Source: Plasmodiophora brassicae (Eukaryota > Endomyxa: Phytomyxea > Phytomyxea > Plasmodiophorida). Taken from it: DNA of 64,000 bases. The notes under the pieces are model-generated. The model was not told the DNA's origin. It saw only the letters and a program-made list of their open reading frames with translations, and did no database searches. The stretch lies in contig CP145414.1 in NCBI GenBank assembly GCA_036867785.1, positions 1,240,001 through 1,304,000 of the forward strand, given 5' to 3'. The number at the start of each line of letters is the position of its first letter. Within the stretch, counting starts at the first letter, position 1. The position numbers and the translations under genes were made by a program. Below, in pieces: positions 28,902-39,197 of this stretch.

Positions 28902-31900
28902 TCAACTATCGTCTTGGAACGCGTCAAAGTCGGCGTCGAATTCGATGGGGACACCCTCGGGTGTCGGGGACGCCGCCCCGGTAGCGTCGTCGGGGCGCGG
29001 CTTGGTTCCTCGCTTGCTTTTGCCCTTCTTGCCAGCCTTGCGTTCCTTCCTGGAGCCGCGTGGTGTTGACGAGTCTCCGGGAGTGGCGTTGGAGAACGAC
29101 GCGAAGCCACCCGTGTCGGGGGACAGTTGCTGTCGCCCCTGGACAGAGCTGGCCTTCCGTGCTCGCGCGTCCTCGATGCACTTCTGGAACAGCAGCCGCG
29201 TCTGGCCGGGCAGAGACGCAACGGCTAGCCGAAGGTGCTCACCAACGGCGCCCGCTATCTGATCGATCGCTGCGCAAATGTCAACGTCGTCGTCGACGGT
29301 GGACGCCTGCTCCCCGCAGCGAATGAACAGAGGAATCAGCATCGCTAGGAAGGCGCCGCGTCGGTCCAGAACGGCGGCATTCTCGATGGAGATGGCCAGG
29401 CCCGTTACCGCCGCCAGGGAATGTGCACAGCAGCGGTGCAGCAGCAGGTGTAGAACGGTCGGGGTCACAGCGGTCAGCACCTTCATGGACGAGGACGTAC
29501 GCAGGAGGCACCGCACCAGGTGCAGGCCGAGCGACACTGATCGCGACGACGGCGACAGCGCCGTCAGGCAGCGATGGATAAACGACGAGACGCAGTGGGC
29601 CGCCTTGCCGGCATCATCGTCGCGCTGCAACAGCGCGTTCAGAACGAGGCCAAGCGCGTTGATCTTCGCGACCCCGAACGAGTCGCTAGCGGTCAGATCG
29701 GGCTGGTCCCGTTCACCATCCAGCGTGGCAATCGTTTGCTCCAGCAGCGCCGACCGCAACGACCGATCGTCGATGCAGTCGACCGTGGCGATGAGGACGA
29801 CGGCGGCGGCCTGGACCAGGGCGAGCTCGTCCGCGTCCATCAGGGCGCGTAGACTCGCCAGGGCCAGCTGGGCAGCGTGCTGCATCAGGGGACGAAGCGG
29901 GTCGCACTGGACCAGCGCGCCCGCCAGCTGGAACGCGGCGATGCAGGCAGGCGCATCATCCAACGGGCGCCTGGCGCATTGCACAAGAACGATCTGGCAC
30001 AGCGCCGCGCTGAGCGTGCCCCGGTGGTGGTGGTGCTCGTCGTCGTCGCCGCCGGCCACAGCGTCGGGCAACCGTTTCGCCGACGACGCCAGGAGCGCAG
30101 CGCCAGCGCGAACGGCGTGCTCCATCAGGGCCGCCGAGCAGTGGCTGGAATCCATGGCGACGGCCAGGCTCTGGGCCAGCAGGGCGTCCCACTCGACACT
30201 GCCCAGGCCGGACGCGGACGACGACAGCGCGCGGCAGATCGCGTCGAGGCACCCGCGGGCGATCGCCTCGTCGTCCACCTTGGCCGGGGCTCCCCCGCCC
30301 AGCAGCGTGTGCAGGAATTGCAGGGCGACGCCAACGACGAGCCGGGCGGTCGACGCATTCGACGACGGCGCCTGCGCCAGGGCACGAAGATGCACGGGCC
30401 ACTCGTGGTCGTACATCGACCGGGTCAGCGGGACCGCCTCGAGCAGGTCCGATTGCAGTAACTGCAGGGACGGCAGCGCCACGATTCGCAGGCGGTCTCG
30501 CAGGGCGGCCGACAGCAGCGCCGGGTACGACGGAAGCGACGCGCGGACCAGCAGGGTGTGCACGTCGCTGCCGACGACGAGTTCGGCAACGGCGGTCAGG
30601 TGCCCGACCTGCACGACGTGGGCGGCGGCAGACGAGACGGCGGCCAGCAAGGCGGCGCGGCCGGAGTCGGTCAGCGGCGTGCACAGCGCCTCGACGAAGC
30701 GCTGCATGCTGGGTGGGTCGTCGTCGAGCAGCCCCGACTGGAGCAATCGCAGGCAGGCGCAGCAGGCCGCCGAGCGCACCCGGGGCGATGTGGATTCCGG
30801 CCCGCCGCACAGCCCCTGGCGCACGACCGCCTTCATCTGCGACAGGTCGAGTTGCAGCAGGCGATCCTCGGGGTGGCCGGGGTCGGGGACGCGCGCGTAC
30901 CGCTCCACCAGGGTGGCCAGCCCGCTGAGCCCCGATGCCCGGATGCGGTCGTCCGACGTGGACGCCTCGCGACACATCAGGTTGACCAGTTCCCTGACTT
31001 TGCCCAGCGGGATGGACGCGATCGCCACCAGACGAGCCAGGCAGGATGCCGCGCACGACACCGTCCTCCAGGACACATGCGACGTCGTCGACGACGAGGT
31101 CGACGCGACACCGTCGTCGTTCGGCGCATCGGGGGCAGCGGGTTCCGGGGAGGCGCCCGGCAGTCGGCCGCTGACAACGATGGACCTGGCCGTCTCGATC
31201 CACCGATCCGGGTGCGTGCACCCGTACAACTCGACGAAGGACAGGAGCGTGCGCGTGATCGCGTCCTGCTCTCGGGGATCCGAGACCCGGTCGAGCGCGC
31301 CGAGCAGATCAATGTCGAACGCGTTCGCGATGACAAAGTCGCAGTCCTGCAGGGCGATCTGGCCTAGCGCGACGGTCAGCGACGGCAACCCGATGTGGGC
31401 TTTCAGCGTCGACACCATGTCGGCCGGGGGCACCGGCAGCCACATGAGGAACGGGGGGACCGCCTCGACCGCCTCTGAAGGTGCCAGAACGGTGCAACGC
31501 CGCCATAGCCAGGTGCACTTGCGCAGCAGCTGTGCGGGATCGTCTTCAATATCGGGGCCGAGTACTTCCACGATGGAGCGCACCAGCCTCGCCAGGATGC
31601 AGGCGACCGCGGGCGTCAGCGGCTCCGGGTCGCCCAACGATTGCAGCATGACCAGGTTCAACGTTGCACGAGCGTACGGCGCGAACGACGACCCGCACAC
31701 GTCGATCAGAACGGCGACCGTGTGCAGAACCGTGGTCCTCAACGGCTCCTGCATGTACTCGAAGAGCGAGTGCAGCGTGGTGATCGTCACGGGCAGCCAG
31801 GCAATCGTCCGGACAAGGCCGACGTGCCTGTGGACGTTGGCCAGCACGAGAATCGAGCCCGTGATCGAGTTCAGCGATTGGACGCCCGCCACGTTGGCGC

Positions 31901-34403
31901 GCTGGCGATCCATGAACGACGACGTGAAATCGGACCCCTCCAATCGGCACAGCAGGCCGCAGGCCTCGCAGGCGATGCGACGAACGAGCACGGCAGGGGA
32001 CGCGACGACCTTTTCGAGGATTGCGACGAGCTGGGCCCGCGCCGCGACGTCGCCGATGGCGACCCGCGCACCCAGCAGGTCGCGAAGCGTCAGCAGGAGC
32101 GCGGCGGCGACGTTCACCGTTGACGTCGACGACAGCGACGAATCGACAATCGCCGAGAAATGTGTCAGCAGCTGGACCTGATGGGCGGCCTGCTGCATCT
32201 TGAAGATGGCAGCAAAGCTACCGATGGCGGCATCGACTAGACGCTGCGCGTCGGCCGCGATCCCATCGCCATGGCCCTCGGCCGTACTGGGAGGCGAACG
32301 TGGCGAACGAGCGGACACGTCGTCGTTGTCGTCGTCGTCGAGGACGTTGTCCCGGGCGTTCAGCACATCTTGCAGGCAGCGGGTCACAGGAGCGGAACGG
32401 GACGTCAGCTCGGCAACCGACAAATGCAGAAGCGGGACCAGTCGCGACGACAGCATCTGCAAAGGCAGGGCAGGAACAATGCCCAGGAGCACAGTCTTCA
32501 GCCTGGTTAGGGCGGCGCGGACAGTGTCGTCCTCGACGAACGGATCGGCAACTGTCTTCGACCGGCACATCTCAACGACGTGCAGGACTTCGCTGAACAG
32601 GGCGGAAATGGGCCGGAGGATGCCCGGTTGTCGAAGCAGAGCGTCGGCGCCAGTACAGCGAACCAGGGTGCCCAGCGCTCGTAACGCCCAGTACCGCGAT
32701 TGTATGTCGGCAGCGGCCAGGTCCACCGACGAGACGCCGACCGCCTTCGACAAGGTCGTCGCCTGCCTGTTCGGGCACTGCAGGTAAAGCTTCCACAGGG
32801 GGAACAGGGCGGCCAGCTGGGTCGACGTTAGCCCCTGTGTGAGCAGCGCGTCGATGATGACCCATGCGCTCTCGGCAACCACAGGTGATCGGGCATCCCT
32901 GTGGGCGGCCAGCGACGTCCCGGTCTTGAACAGGTCGGCCAGGATGGCGTCCGGGATACCAGCATCGAGCTCGTTCAGGATGCTGACGATCGCAGCGAGG
33001 GCATGACAGTGGCCGTGCATTGCCATCAAGGCGGCGGCCACATCTCGCATGTCACCGGCAGCCAGCGTGACCTCGGCGATGTGGATCGCAGCGACGTTCT
33101 GAAGAATGCGAACAACGGTGGTCGCCTGCACGGGCTTCGTCTGTGCCAACGCGCGCAGCGTCCCGGCGGCCTGCATGCGAACATCGGCCGCCGGGTTCGA
33201 CAGCGCCGCCAGCAGGAGCTCGAGAAGGGCGTCTTCCAGCTCGGCATCGAATTCACCGCCAAGAAGGACGAGGGCGGATCGCAGAACGTCGAGCACCGTC
33301 GACAGCGTCGTTGCGAGTACGTGCTTGCCAGCGGCCAGCGACAGAACCGATTTGGCGATGGCGACGCGACCGCTGGAATCGGCGGGGCGAACCAGGCCAC
33401 ACCGGACAATGGCCGACGCCGCCTTGCACGACGCGCCATCGTTGGGAACGACCAGCTGCGTCAGAACGCCCAGCGACAGCGAGGCCCGCTGCGCGGCCGT
33501 CATGCCCATCGTGTTGTTCAGCAGGTTGACAACGGCGTCGACGGCCTCGGTATTGTCCGGGTCTCGTAGAAGCCGTTGCATAGGGAGCAGGCGGGACACG
33601 ATGGTCTCTGGCGGCATGCGAAGCGCGGCGAACGCCGCTGCGACCGCGCGCCTCACGCCGACCTGCCTGTCGTCCAGGAGCTGCGACAGCAACCCGATCG
33701 GGGACGCCACGTTCAGCGTACACCGAGCGACCGCTGCGCGAACCTCGGGCGACTTGTCCGAGGCCGCCTTCGCGAGGATCTTGGGCAGGTCGGGCAGCGG
33801 CGCCTCGGGCGTCAGGGCGCGCGCCAGGCACCGAAGCGCGTCCGCTCGGACGACGGCGTCGGCGTGTTTCAGCAACTTCTTCGTGGTCTTCAGCAGCGCC
33901 GGGTGGAAATGGAAGACGTGCGCCGGGAACCGAGACGCAATCTGGGCGACGCATTCCAGTGTCGTGGAGATGGTGGCGGACGGCATCGACGTCGACAGCG
34001 AGTCGAGCAGGCGGCCCAGGGCGTCGTCAACGAACCGGGAGCTCGACCGGGACAGGGTCAGGACGAGCGCGGAGGCGATCGCCTCGCGGAACGCGATCGT
34101 ATCGCCCAGGGCGACCGCCTTGGTCAGCAGCGTCGTGACGGCGACCTCGTGGACCTGCGCGACGTCGTTCGGCGACGCGTCCAGGATCGCGTCGCGATAC
34201 TCCTCGAGCGACGTGAACCGCTGCAGGCGGCGCTCCAGGGATAGGAGCGGCGCAGCGGGGGCGACGTCCCCGGATCGCAGCGTCCCCCACCTGAGCTTCG
34301 GGCTCGACGCCGCCGTCGACGCCGCCGCCGCCGCCGCCTGCAGCGAGTCGCTGGCGAGCTCGGCGGCCAGCTTGGCGACACAGGCCGCCAGCGGCGTCGT
34401 CAT
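28902..34403 (-). CDS. HEAT-repeat protein of the HEATR5/Laa1 family
   Basis: A single 5.5 kb exon encodes about 1,833 aa, slightly shorter than animal HEATR5B (about 2,070). HEAT-like helical pairs fill nearly the whole protein; examples are VVRADALRCLARALTP, SPEVRAAVARCTLNVA and QSRYWALRALGTLVRC, the last close to a conserved HEATR5 segment. HEATR5/Laa1 proteins bind AP-1 clathrin adaptor and help endosome-Golgi transport. The C-terminus is a basic Lys/Arg linker (RKERKAGKKGKSKRG) followed by an acidic DADFDAFQDDS end. The start (MTTPLAACVAK) is the first Met of the conserved part. Lack of any intron is notable next to intron-rich neighbours. Family assignment rests on pattern, so allow for another large HEAT protein. 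Confidence 0.75.
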   Translation of the reverse strand: MTTPLAACVAKLAAELASDSLQAAAAAASTAASSPKLRWGTLRSGDVAPAAPLLSLERRLQRFTSLEEYRDAILDASPNDVAQVHEVAVTTLLTKAVALGDTIAFREAIASALVLTLSRSSSRFVDDALGRLLDSLSTSMPSATISTTLECVAQIASRFPAHVFHFHPALLKTTKKLLKHADAVVRADALRCLARALTPEAPLPDLPKILAKAASDKSPEVRAAVARCTLNVASPIGLLSQLLDDRQVGVRRAVAAAFAALRMPPETIVSRLLPMQRLLRDPDNTEAVDAVVNLLNNTMGMTAAQRASLSLGVLTQLVVPNDGASCKAASAIVRCGLVRPADSSGRVAIAKSVLSLAAGKHVLATTLSTVLDVLRSALVLLGGEFDAELEDALLELLLAALSNPAADVRMQAAGTLRALAQTKPVQATTVVRILQNVAAIHIAEVTLAAGDMRDVAAALMAMHGHCHALAAIVSILNELDAGIPDAILADLFKTGTSLAAHRDARSPVVAESAWVIIDALLTQGLTSTQLAALFPLWKLYLQCPNRQATTLSKAVGVSSVDLAAADIQSRYWALRALGTLVRCTGADALLRQPGILRPISALFSEVLHVVEMCRSKTVADPFVEDDTVRAALTRLKTVLLGIVPALPLQMLSSRLVPLLHLSVAELTSRSAPVTRCLQDVLNARDNVLDDDDNDDVSARSPRSPPSTAEGHGDGIAADAQRLVDAAIGSFAAIFKMQQAAHQVQLLTHFSAIVDSSLSSTSTVNVAAALLLTLRDLLGARVAIGDVAARAQLVAILEKVVASPAVLVRRIACEACGLLCRLEGSDFTSSFMDRQRANVAGVQSLNSITGSILVLANVHRHVGLVRTIAWLPVTITTLHSLFEYMQEPLRTTVLHTVAVLIDVCGSSFAPYARATLNLVMLQSLGDPEPLTPAVACILARLVRSIVEVLGPDIEDDPAQLLRKCTWLWRRCTVLAPSEAVEAVPPFLMWLPVPPADMVSTLKAHIGLPSLTVALGQIALQDCDFVIANAFDIDLLGALDRVSDPREQDAITRTLLSFVELYGCTHPDRWIETARSIVVSGRLPGASPEPAAPDAPNDDGVASTSSSTTSHVSWRTVSCAASCLARLVAIASIPLGKVRELVNLMCREASTSDDRIRASGLSGLATLVERYARVPDPGHPEDRLLQLDLSQMKAVVRQGLCGGPESTSPRVRSAACCACLRLLQSGLLDDDPPSMQRFVEALCTPLTDSGRAALLAAVSSAAAHVVQVGHLTAVAELVVGSDVHTLLVRASLPSYPALLSAALRDRLRIVALPSLQLLQSDLLEAVPLTRSMYDHEWPVHLRALAQAPSSNASTARLVVGVALQFLHTLLGGGAPAKVDDEAIARGCLDAICRALSSSASGLGSVEWDALLAQSLAVAMDSSHCSAALMEHAVRAGAALLASSAKRLPDAVAGGDDDEHHHHRGTLSAALCQIVLVQCARRPLDDAPACIAAFQLAGALVQCDPLRPLMQHAAQLALASLRALMDADELALVQAAAVVLIATVDCIDDRSLRSALLEQTIATLDGERDQPDLTASDSFGVAKINALGLVLNALLQRDDDAGKAAHCVSSFIHRCLTALSPSSRSVSLGLHLVRCLLRTSSSMKVLTAVTPTVLHLLLHRCCAHSLAAVTGLAISIENAAVLDRRGAFLAMLIPLFIRCGEQASTVDDDVDICAAIDQIAGAVGEHLRLAVASLPGQTRLLFQKCIEDARARKASSVQGRQQLSPDTGGFASFSNATPGDSSTPRGSRKERKAGKKGKSKRGTKPRPDDATGAASPTPEGVPIEFDADFDAFQDDS

Positions 34404-34570
34404 CGCGGGTCGGCTCTCGCGCGCACCACACCGCTGCGATCGAGATATTTTCGACCGATCGGCAACCGCTGACCGGCGACGGCACACGAGTGACACGGCG
34501 AACAGCGTCGTGGCAGGTACCCCGCCTAGTTCGGGGCATACCTGTCTGCCGCTTCTGGCCGTCATCATCA

Positions 34571-35218
34571 TCATGCCAAAGCGATTTCATTGGATTGCTG
34601 GATCCGGGACGAGATATCGGCGAGGACGGGTGCCCATCGGTCGCCGACCGCTTCGAGCGAGAACGTCCGGCTGTCGGCGCCGTCGTCCGCGATTTCAACC
34701 TGGAGCCGGGATTTCGGTAGGTTGTTCCCGACGTGCAGGCGATCGGGCCACTCGATCAGGCAGATGGCTGCACACATATCCCCGATCAGCTGGCCAGCGA
34801 GGGGCGCCATACAACAGGCAGCCAGCCCACATGTTTGGTACAGTCTCTCGAGGCATAGCATGTCGAGGTCGTCTTTGCCCGTCAGCCGGTACAGGTCGAT
34901 GTGGTGTATCCTGTCCGGGCGAAACAACCACATCGTCAGGGGTCACACAGGTGCACGGCGCCGCACATCGATGACGACGTACGCGGGGCGGTTGCCGAAC
35001 GCGTATACGATATCGATGAGGAACGTTGGCGATGGGACGACCAGATCGGGCTCGCCGGCGTACGCTCGTACGTATTCCGTTGCGAACCGCGTCTTCCCGG
35101 CGCCGATGCCGCCGGACAGCAGGATCACGTCGCCGAAGCGGGCGCCTGCTGCGATGGACGACGCCAGCGATCGCGTCCCGCCCAATGACAGAGTCTTGCA
35201 GACCAACCGCCTTGCCAT
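34571..35218 (-). CDS. tsaE: TsaE-type P-loop ATPase for tRNA t6A modification
   Basis: Three exons in phase (35218-34983, 34910-34831, 34767-34571) give 170 aa. Walker A is GGIGAGKT. It is followed by VPSPTFLIDIVYAFGNRPA and IHHIDLYRLTG (HxDLYRL), then CLIEWPDRL (the EWP motif), matching bacterial TsaE/YjeE over its whole length. TsaE works with TsaB and TsaD to make threonylcarbamoyladenosine in bacterial-type systems. In a eukaryote the bacterial-type enzyme would be expected in an organelle, but the N-terminus (MARRLVCKTLSLGGTRS) is only weakly presequence-like. It lies 167 nt upstream of HEATR5 on the same strand. Confidence 0.85.
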
Positions 35219-35334
35219 TGCGGCTGCTGCTCCTGCTGCACTACGAACAATCCTCCCGACGTTCGCGCGCTGTTTATAGCCGTACTGATCGCGTGTGGTC
35301 TTCGTTCATCGCGAAACGTCGCGAGTACGGTAGG

Positions 35335-36070
35335 TCATGCGCACACGATGTTGACGGTGACGCCGAGGAACCCGGAGGCGATGACGGCGACGTTGACGAG
35401 GTGGTGGTGCTTCATTGTACGAAACAATGGGTCCAGAGCAGGGTGAACGGCGAACGTGGCGACCAAGGAGAAAATAATGGAGGATGCCCACAAGATGTCC
35501 ATGGCGAGCCGCTTCGGGCGCGAGACACCTATGGCAGACGGACCAGGTCGTTAACCGGCAATGGCAGCGACGATAAAAGGAGCACCCCGAACAGTGCGAT
35601 CGGGGAAGCAGATCAATGCGATCGTCACCAGCGATGGTCACCACGATGGGACGTGTCGTGTTGTTCGGAACTGGCGACGGTCGGCACGTGGGCGCGAGCG
35701 ACGTCGCTCAATGTCAGCCTCAACTTTGATCCGGCAGGCAACGGCACCGGAGATGAACGAGACGGCAACGATCGTAGTAACGTTCTCTGCGGCGACCGAT
35801 AGTGTAAGGAAGGTGGCCCCCCATAACGTCTGGAACTGGAGCGCCTCACGCGAGACCGCCCGATACGCGGATCGCTGCTCAATATCAGGGATACAGAGGA
35901 CCGACCAAGGATCAGGTGTGGTCCAGACCGGTGTACCCGCCCAGGAACACACGGTAGAAGAAAAGGGACGATGCCCGTGAGGCGCCCATGGCGACCTTGA
36001 ACAGGGTCAGCTCGATCGATAACAGAAGCGGCTTAAACGAGAAGGGGTAATATGGCGCACGGAGCGACAT
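35335..36070 (-). CDS. Multi-exon membrane protein, function unknown
   Basis: The start [20 protein letters not shown] (36070) opens a first exon with [21 protein letters not shown] middle exon reads [19 protein letters not shown] and [18 protein letters not shown]. The last exon, ending at 35335, reads [20 protein letters not shown] and [20 protein letters not shown]. About five or six membrane segments are likely. Exon joins are not resolved. No family recognised; topology resembles small integral proteins of the secretory route. The start faces the proteasome alpha5 gene across 213 nt. Confidence 0.5.
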
Positions 36071-36283
36071 CGTTCCATACGCGGATCGCTGTCGGAACAC
36101 GACAGACGGCCGAACGAGATGGATCCGTCCGCAGACGGACCGCGAGGAGGTTCTTCTCCAACACCCATTGCTGGCAAGCGGAAGCCGACGCCGGAGGTAA
36201 CGCCCGATTTTGGGCTGTCGAAGGCTGTCGAGAACATTGGGCTCGTTGTTTTTGGAAGTCCGCGATCATTGTCGATCGAAGTC

Positions 36284-37018
36284 ATGTTCCTGACGCGAAG
36301 CGACTATGACCAGGGCGTCAACACGTTCAGCCCGGAGGGGCGCCTGTTCCAGGTCGAATACGCCATGGAGGCGATCAAACTCGGGTCGACGGCGATCGGC
36401 ATCCAGGTGAAGGACGGCGTCGTCCTGGCCGTCGAGAAGCGCGTCGCGTCCAAGCTGTTGGAGCCGTCGTCGATCCAGAAGATCGTCGAGATCGACTCGC
36501 ATATCGGGACGGCTATCAGCGGTCTGACCGCCGATGCGCGCACGCTCGTCGAACACGCCCGTGTCGAATGCCAAAACCACTGGTTTACCTACAACGAGAA
36601 GCTGAGCGTCAAATCCTGCGCCCAGAGCGTCTGCGATTTGGCGCTGGGATTCGGTGAAGAACGGGGCGGCATGTCTCGACCATTCGGTGTCGCCATGCTG
36701 GTCGCCGGTGTCGACGACCAAGGACCCGTTCTGTACCATTCCGACCCGTCGGGGACGTACACCCGGTACAAAGCCAAGGCGATTGGGGCGGCCTCGGAGG
36801 GCGCTCAGTCGACACTTCAGGAGGAGTACAACGCGACGATGACGCTGCCGGAGGCGGAGAAGCTGGCCCTGACCATCCTGAAAACGGTCATGGAGGAGAA
36901 GATCAGCGGCACAAACGTCGAGGTCGCCGTCATCAGCGCCGACAAACGCCAGTTCACTCTGCACACCCCTGAGCAGCTCGAAGCCATCGTTTCACAGCTG
37001 GCTGACCACACGTCGTAA
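36284..37018 (+). CDS. PSMA5: 20S proteasome subunit alpha type 5
   Basis: An intronless 244-aa protein. [19 protein letters not shown] is the near-invariant alpha5 start, and the ATG at 36284 is chosen for it although the frame is open upstream. [47 protein letters not shown] and [18 protein letters not shown] follow as in animal and yeast alpha5 (Pup2). Alpha subunits form the outer gated rings of the 20S core and lack proteolytic activity. It lies between divergent membrane-protein and convergent hypothetical genes. Confidence 0.97.
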   Translation: MFLTRSDYDQGVNTFSPEGRLFQVEYAMEAIKLGSTAIGIQVKDGVVLAVEKRVASKLLEPSSIQKIVEIDSHIGTAISGLTADARTLVEHARVECQNHWFTYNEKLSVKSCAQSVCDLALGFGEERGGMSRPFGVAMLVAGVDDQGPVLYHSDPSGTYTRYKAKAIGAASEGAQSTLQEEYNATMTLPEAEKLALTILKTVMEEKISGTNVEVAVISADKRQFTLHTPEQLEAIVSQLADHTS

Positions 37019-37166
37019 GATCGGGACGCATCTACTGTCGCAATACAGGATAAGATCAGCACTCGTCGAGATTGCTGACGATACGCTTCGAAACACGGAC
37101 GTCGCGTTCTTATAGGTACGGGTCGATTTGCAAGATTGGGTATGAAGGTAATGGGCAGCGGTAAGG

Positions 37167-38103
37167 ATGGCGACTCGAGAGGTGACGCCGCTACCAGCGC
37201 TTCTGACCTTGCACGCCCCGTCGACAGGCGACGACGATGACGACGTCATGGCAGCCATAAGGGAGTCCCGGGCGCGAGTCGCTGACCTAGAGGAACAGAA
37301 TAATGCACGTCGAATGGACTGGAAACAGTACAAGGAGTGCAGTATGCAAGGTTATGGTTCGCTCACAGTTCAACACATAGGTTACAGAGTGAATGTGCAA
37401 TGGGTCCCGAACCTGCCCGTCTCCATCGCAAGCATGATTCCAAATCGGACGTTCACCCGTAGGCAGCGCTATCGTACATGTACGGGGGTACTCAATTGGT
37501 CGTCGCAGGTGCCACGATGAGTCGGAGCCAGAACAGTCAATCTTCTTGACTGCTATCGATGTCGACGTGGCCTGCGAAGCCACTCCTCATCGTCTACCCG
37601 GTCAACTCACAGATCAGGCTTCCAACAAGAATATCACGGCCATGGAAACGAAGACGCCAGACGAAACTGAATCGAATACCAAACGGTTGCCCCGAGCACA
37701 AGAGAGTTCCCGTAAAAGGAACAAGTTGGTAGAGCGACGATCGAATCGGGGCACCAAGAAGAACTGACATATCCGATTCGACAGGAGGTTGCAAGAAATC
37801 ATGCACGAATCGTTCGAGTTCCCACCGATTGTGTCGCCAGAGGATCAACGTCAATTAGACCGCGTTAATGGGTGGGCAACATATCCCAAACTTTGCTGCG
37901 TTGTCGACTGACTGTTGAAAAGTCTGCTGGAAAACCTCGCCCCGAGGACGAGTCTGACGCGAGCAGGCACCCGCGCCGGCACGCTACGCACCATTGCCGA
38001 CGTAGACGAATGCCTCGCCCGTGTTAACACTATCCCAAGCGCAAGTGAACAAGAAATTCGACAGCTGATTGACGAGATACGAGGCCAGTGCTCAATCTCA
38101 TAG
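37167..38103 (+). CDS. Hypothetical multi-exon protein
   Basis: A likely first exon starts MATREVTPLPALLTLHAP and continues DDVMAAIRESRARVADLEEQ (coiled-coil). Later coding-like stretches are RKRNKLVERRSNRGTKK (about 37711-37764, nuclear-signal-like), HESFEFPPIVSPEDQRQLD (about 37807-37860) and the terminal part from about 37912 (LLENLAPRTSLTRAG then ADVDECLARVNTIPSASEQE, ending 38103). The intervening frames break as expected for introns of 50-70 nt, but I did not fix the joins. The Arg/Lys patch suggests a nuclear protein. No family recognised. Confidence 0.45.
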
Positions 38104-38158
38104 ACTCATTCGTAACGGGGCAACTCGCGAACTGTTAATAGGAAACAACTCGGTGGAT

Positions 38159-38654
38159 TTACATGAAGCCGCCAATGGAGTCAGACTTGTAGGCCTGCCA
38201 GCCGTAGTACCCGACGATGGCGCCGATAGCACAGACATTGCCCGCTAGACCGAAGGCCAGCTGCCGGGTGACGATGGCGCCGAGGTGGAAATTCATCAAC
38301 GGGATAGCGAAGATGGAGACAGCCAGGAATCCGGATAGGAACTGCCCAGCGTTTAGCCAGCCGTCGCTGTTGAACAAGATCCAGTCAGTACTCGCTCGCA
38401 TTGCCTCAGGGATTGACGAGATTGCCATACTTCTCTGAATAATTCTGCGAGTCGGCGAAACAGAACAGCATAGGTATAGCCATTAGAAACAGTGGGACTA
38501 CAGAACTGTCAGACGCGGCCGACCCAGAATGCAGGCGCGCCATACTGAGGACGAGGAAGTTCCACCAAGTGCCATCAAGGATGGCGGACAGGAAGTAGAA
38601 GACGATGCTGAGGGACATGCCGAATCCGGCGATGAGCACCTCGGTGAGACCCAT
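38159..38654 (-). CDS. VPS55: Vps55/LEPROT family four-span membrane protein
   Basis: Three exons in phase (38654-38546, 38497-38431, 38390-38159) give 135 aa, matching the family length of about 131-140. It has four membrane segments: VLIAGFGMSLSIVFYFLSA, WWNFLVLIPLFLMAIPMLF, GQFLSGFLAVSIFAIPLMN and LAFGLAGNVCAIGAIVGYYG; the last matches the conserved LxGN...ATIxGFF block. Vps55 proteins act in endosome-to-vacuole transport together with Vps68. The second intron is only 40 nt. Confidence 0.85.
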
Positions 38655-39197
38655 GTTGCCACCTAATGAATTGAGCGGGATGGGACGCAGCCACCACTAA
38701 CGTTCGCTTTTGTCTGACGATACGCGCGACCCACGTGCCAATGCCGATTGCCGACAGACGTCAGCGGGGCACAACGGAAAATTATTTCCGGATCGATTAA
38801 TCCCGCGAACTAATCCGACGTGTTCCGATTCAGCATCATTATAGGTCGGTGGCGTTGGTTGGCGGGACGACCGATTCGTGACGCGGGCTTCCGTCTGATT
38901 GAATCGCCCCCGCATACATTCTTGTTGATTTGTTCCGTTAAACAGACTGAATTGTCCACGGTTTCAGCGGGACACATTTGGCTGGTCACGCGTTCGAAGA
39001 TAAATGGATCGTAACATGCCCACTGTACGTCAGTTGACATGGATTCGCTTCCTTACAGGTCGCTTTCGTGGCAGCGATGTTGGCGGTATCGTTTGACCGG
39101 CACGGGTCTGTGGCTCAGAGAGGCGGTGGACAGCGCCGCTGTAGTAGCTGCACACTGCACGCGACCTGCGCCGCGCAGTTGCAGCAGGCAGTGTAGC
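38655..39197. other. Divergent intergenic region
   Basis: Lies between Vps55 (minus) and the next plus-strand gene. Open frames on both strands have no family pattern. An upstream in-frame ATG at 39039 of the next gene is possible but its sequence is Cys/Arg/Trp-rich and unlike coding sequence. It presumably contains both promoters. Confidence 0.35.

Noticed and set aside
29278-32181. 967-codon plus-strand frame
   Set aside because: It is antisense to the HEATR5-like gene and has Ser/Arg/Ala codon-shadow composition. The minus strand shows regular HEAT helices, so the plus frame is an artefact of codon bias.
33106-34974. 622-codon plus-strand frame
   Set aside because: Also antisense to HEATR5 and TsaE, with no motif; shadow of third-position G/C.
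36119-36283. Extended start for proteasome alpha5
   Set aside because: The frame is open to 36119, but the extra 55 residues are unlike any alpha5, whereas MFLTRS at 36284 is the conserved start.
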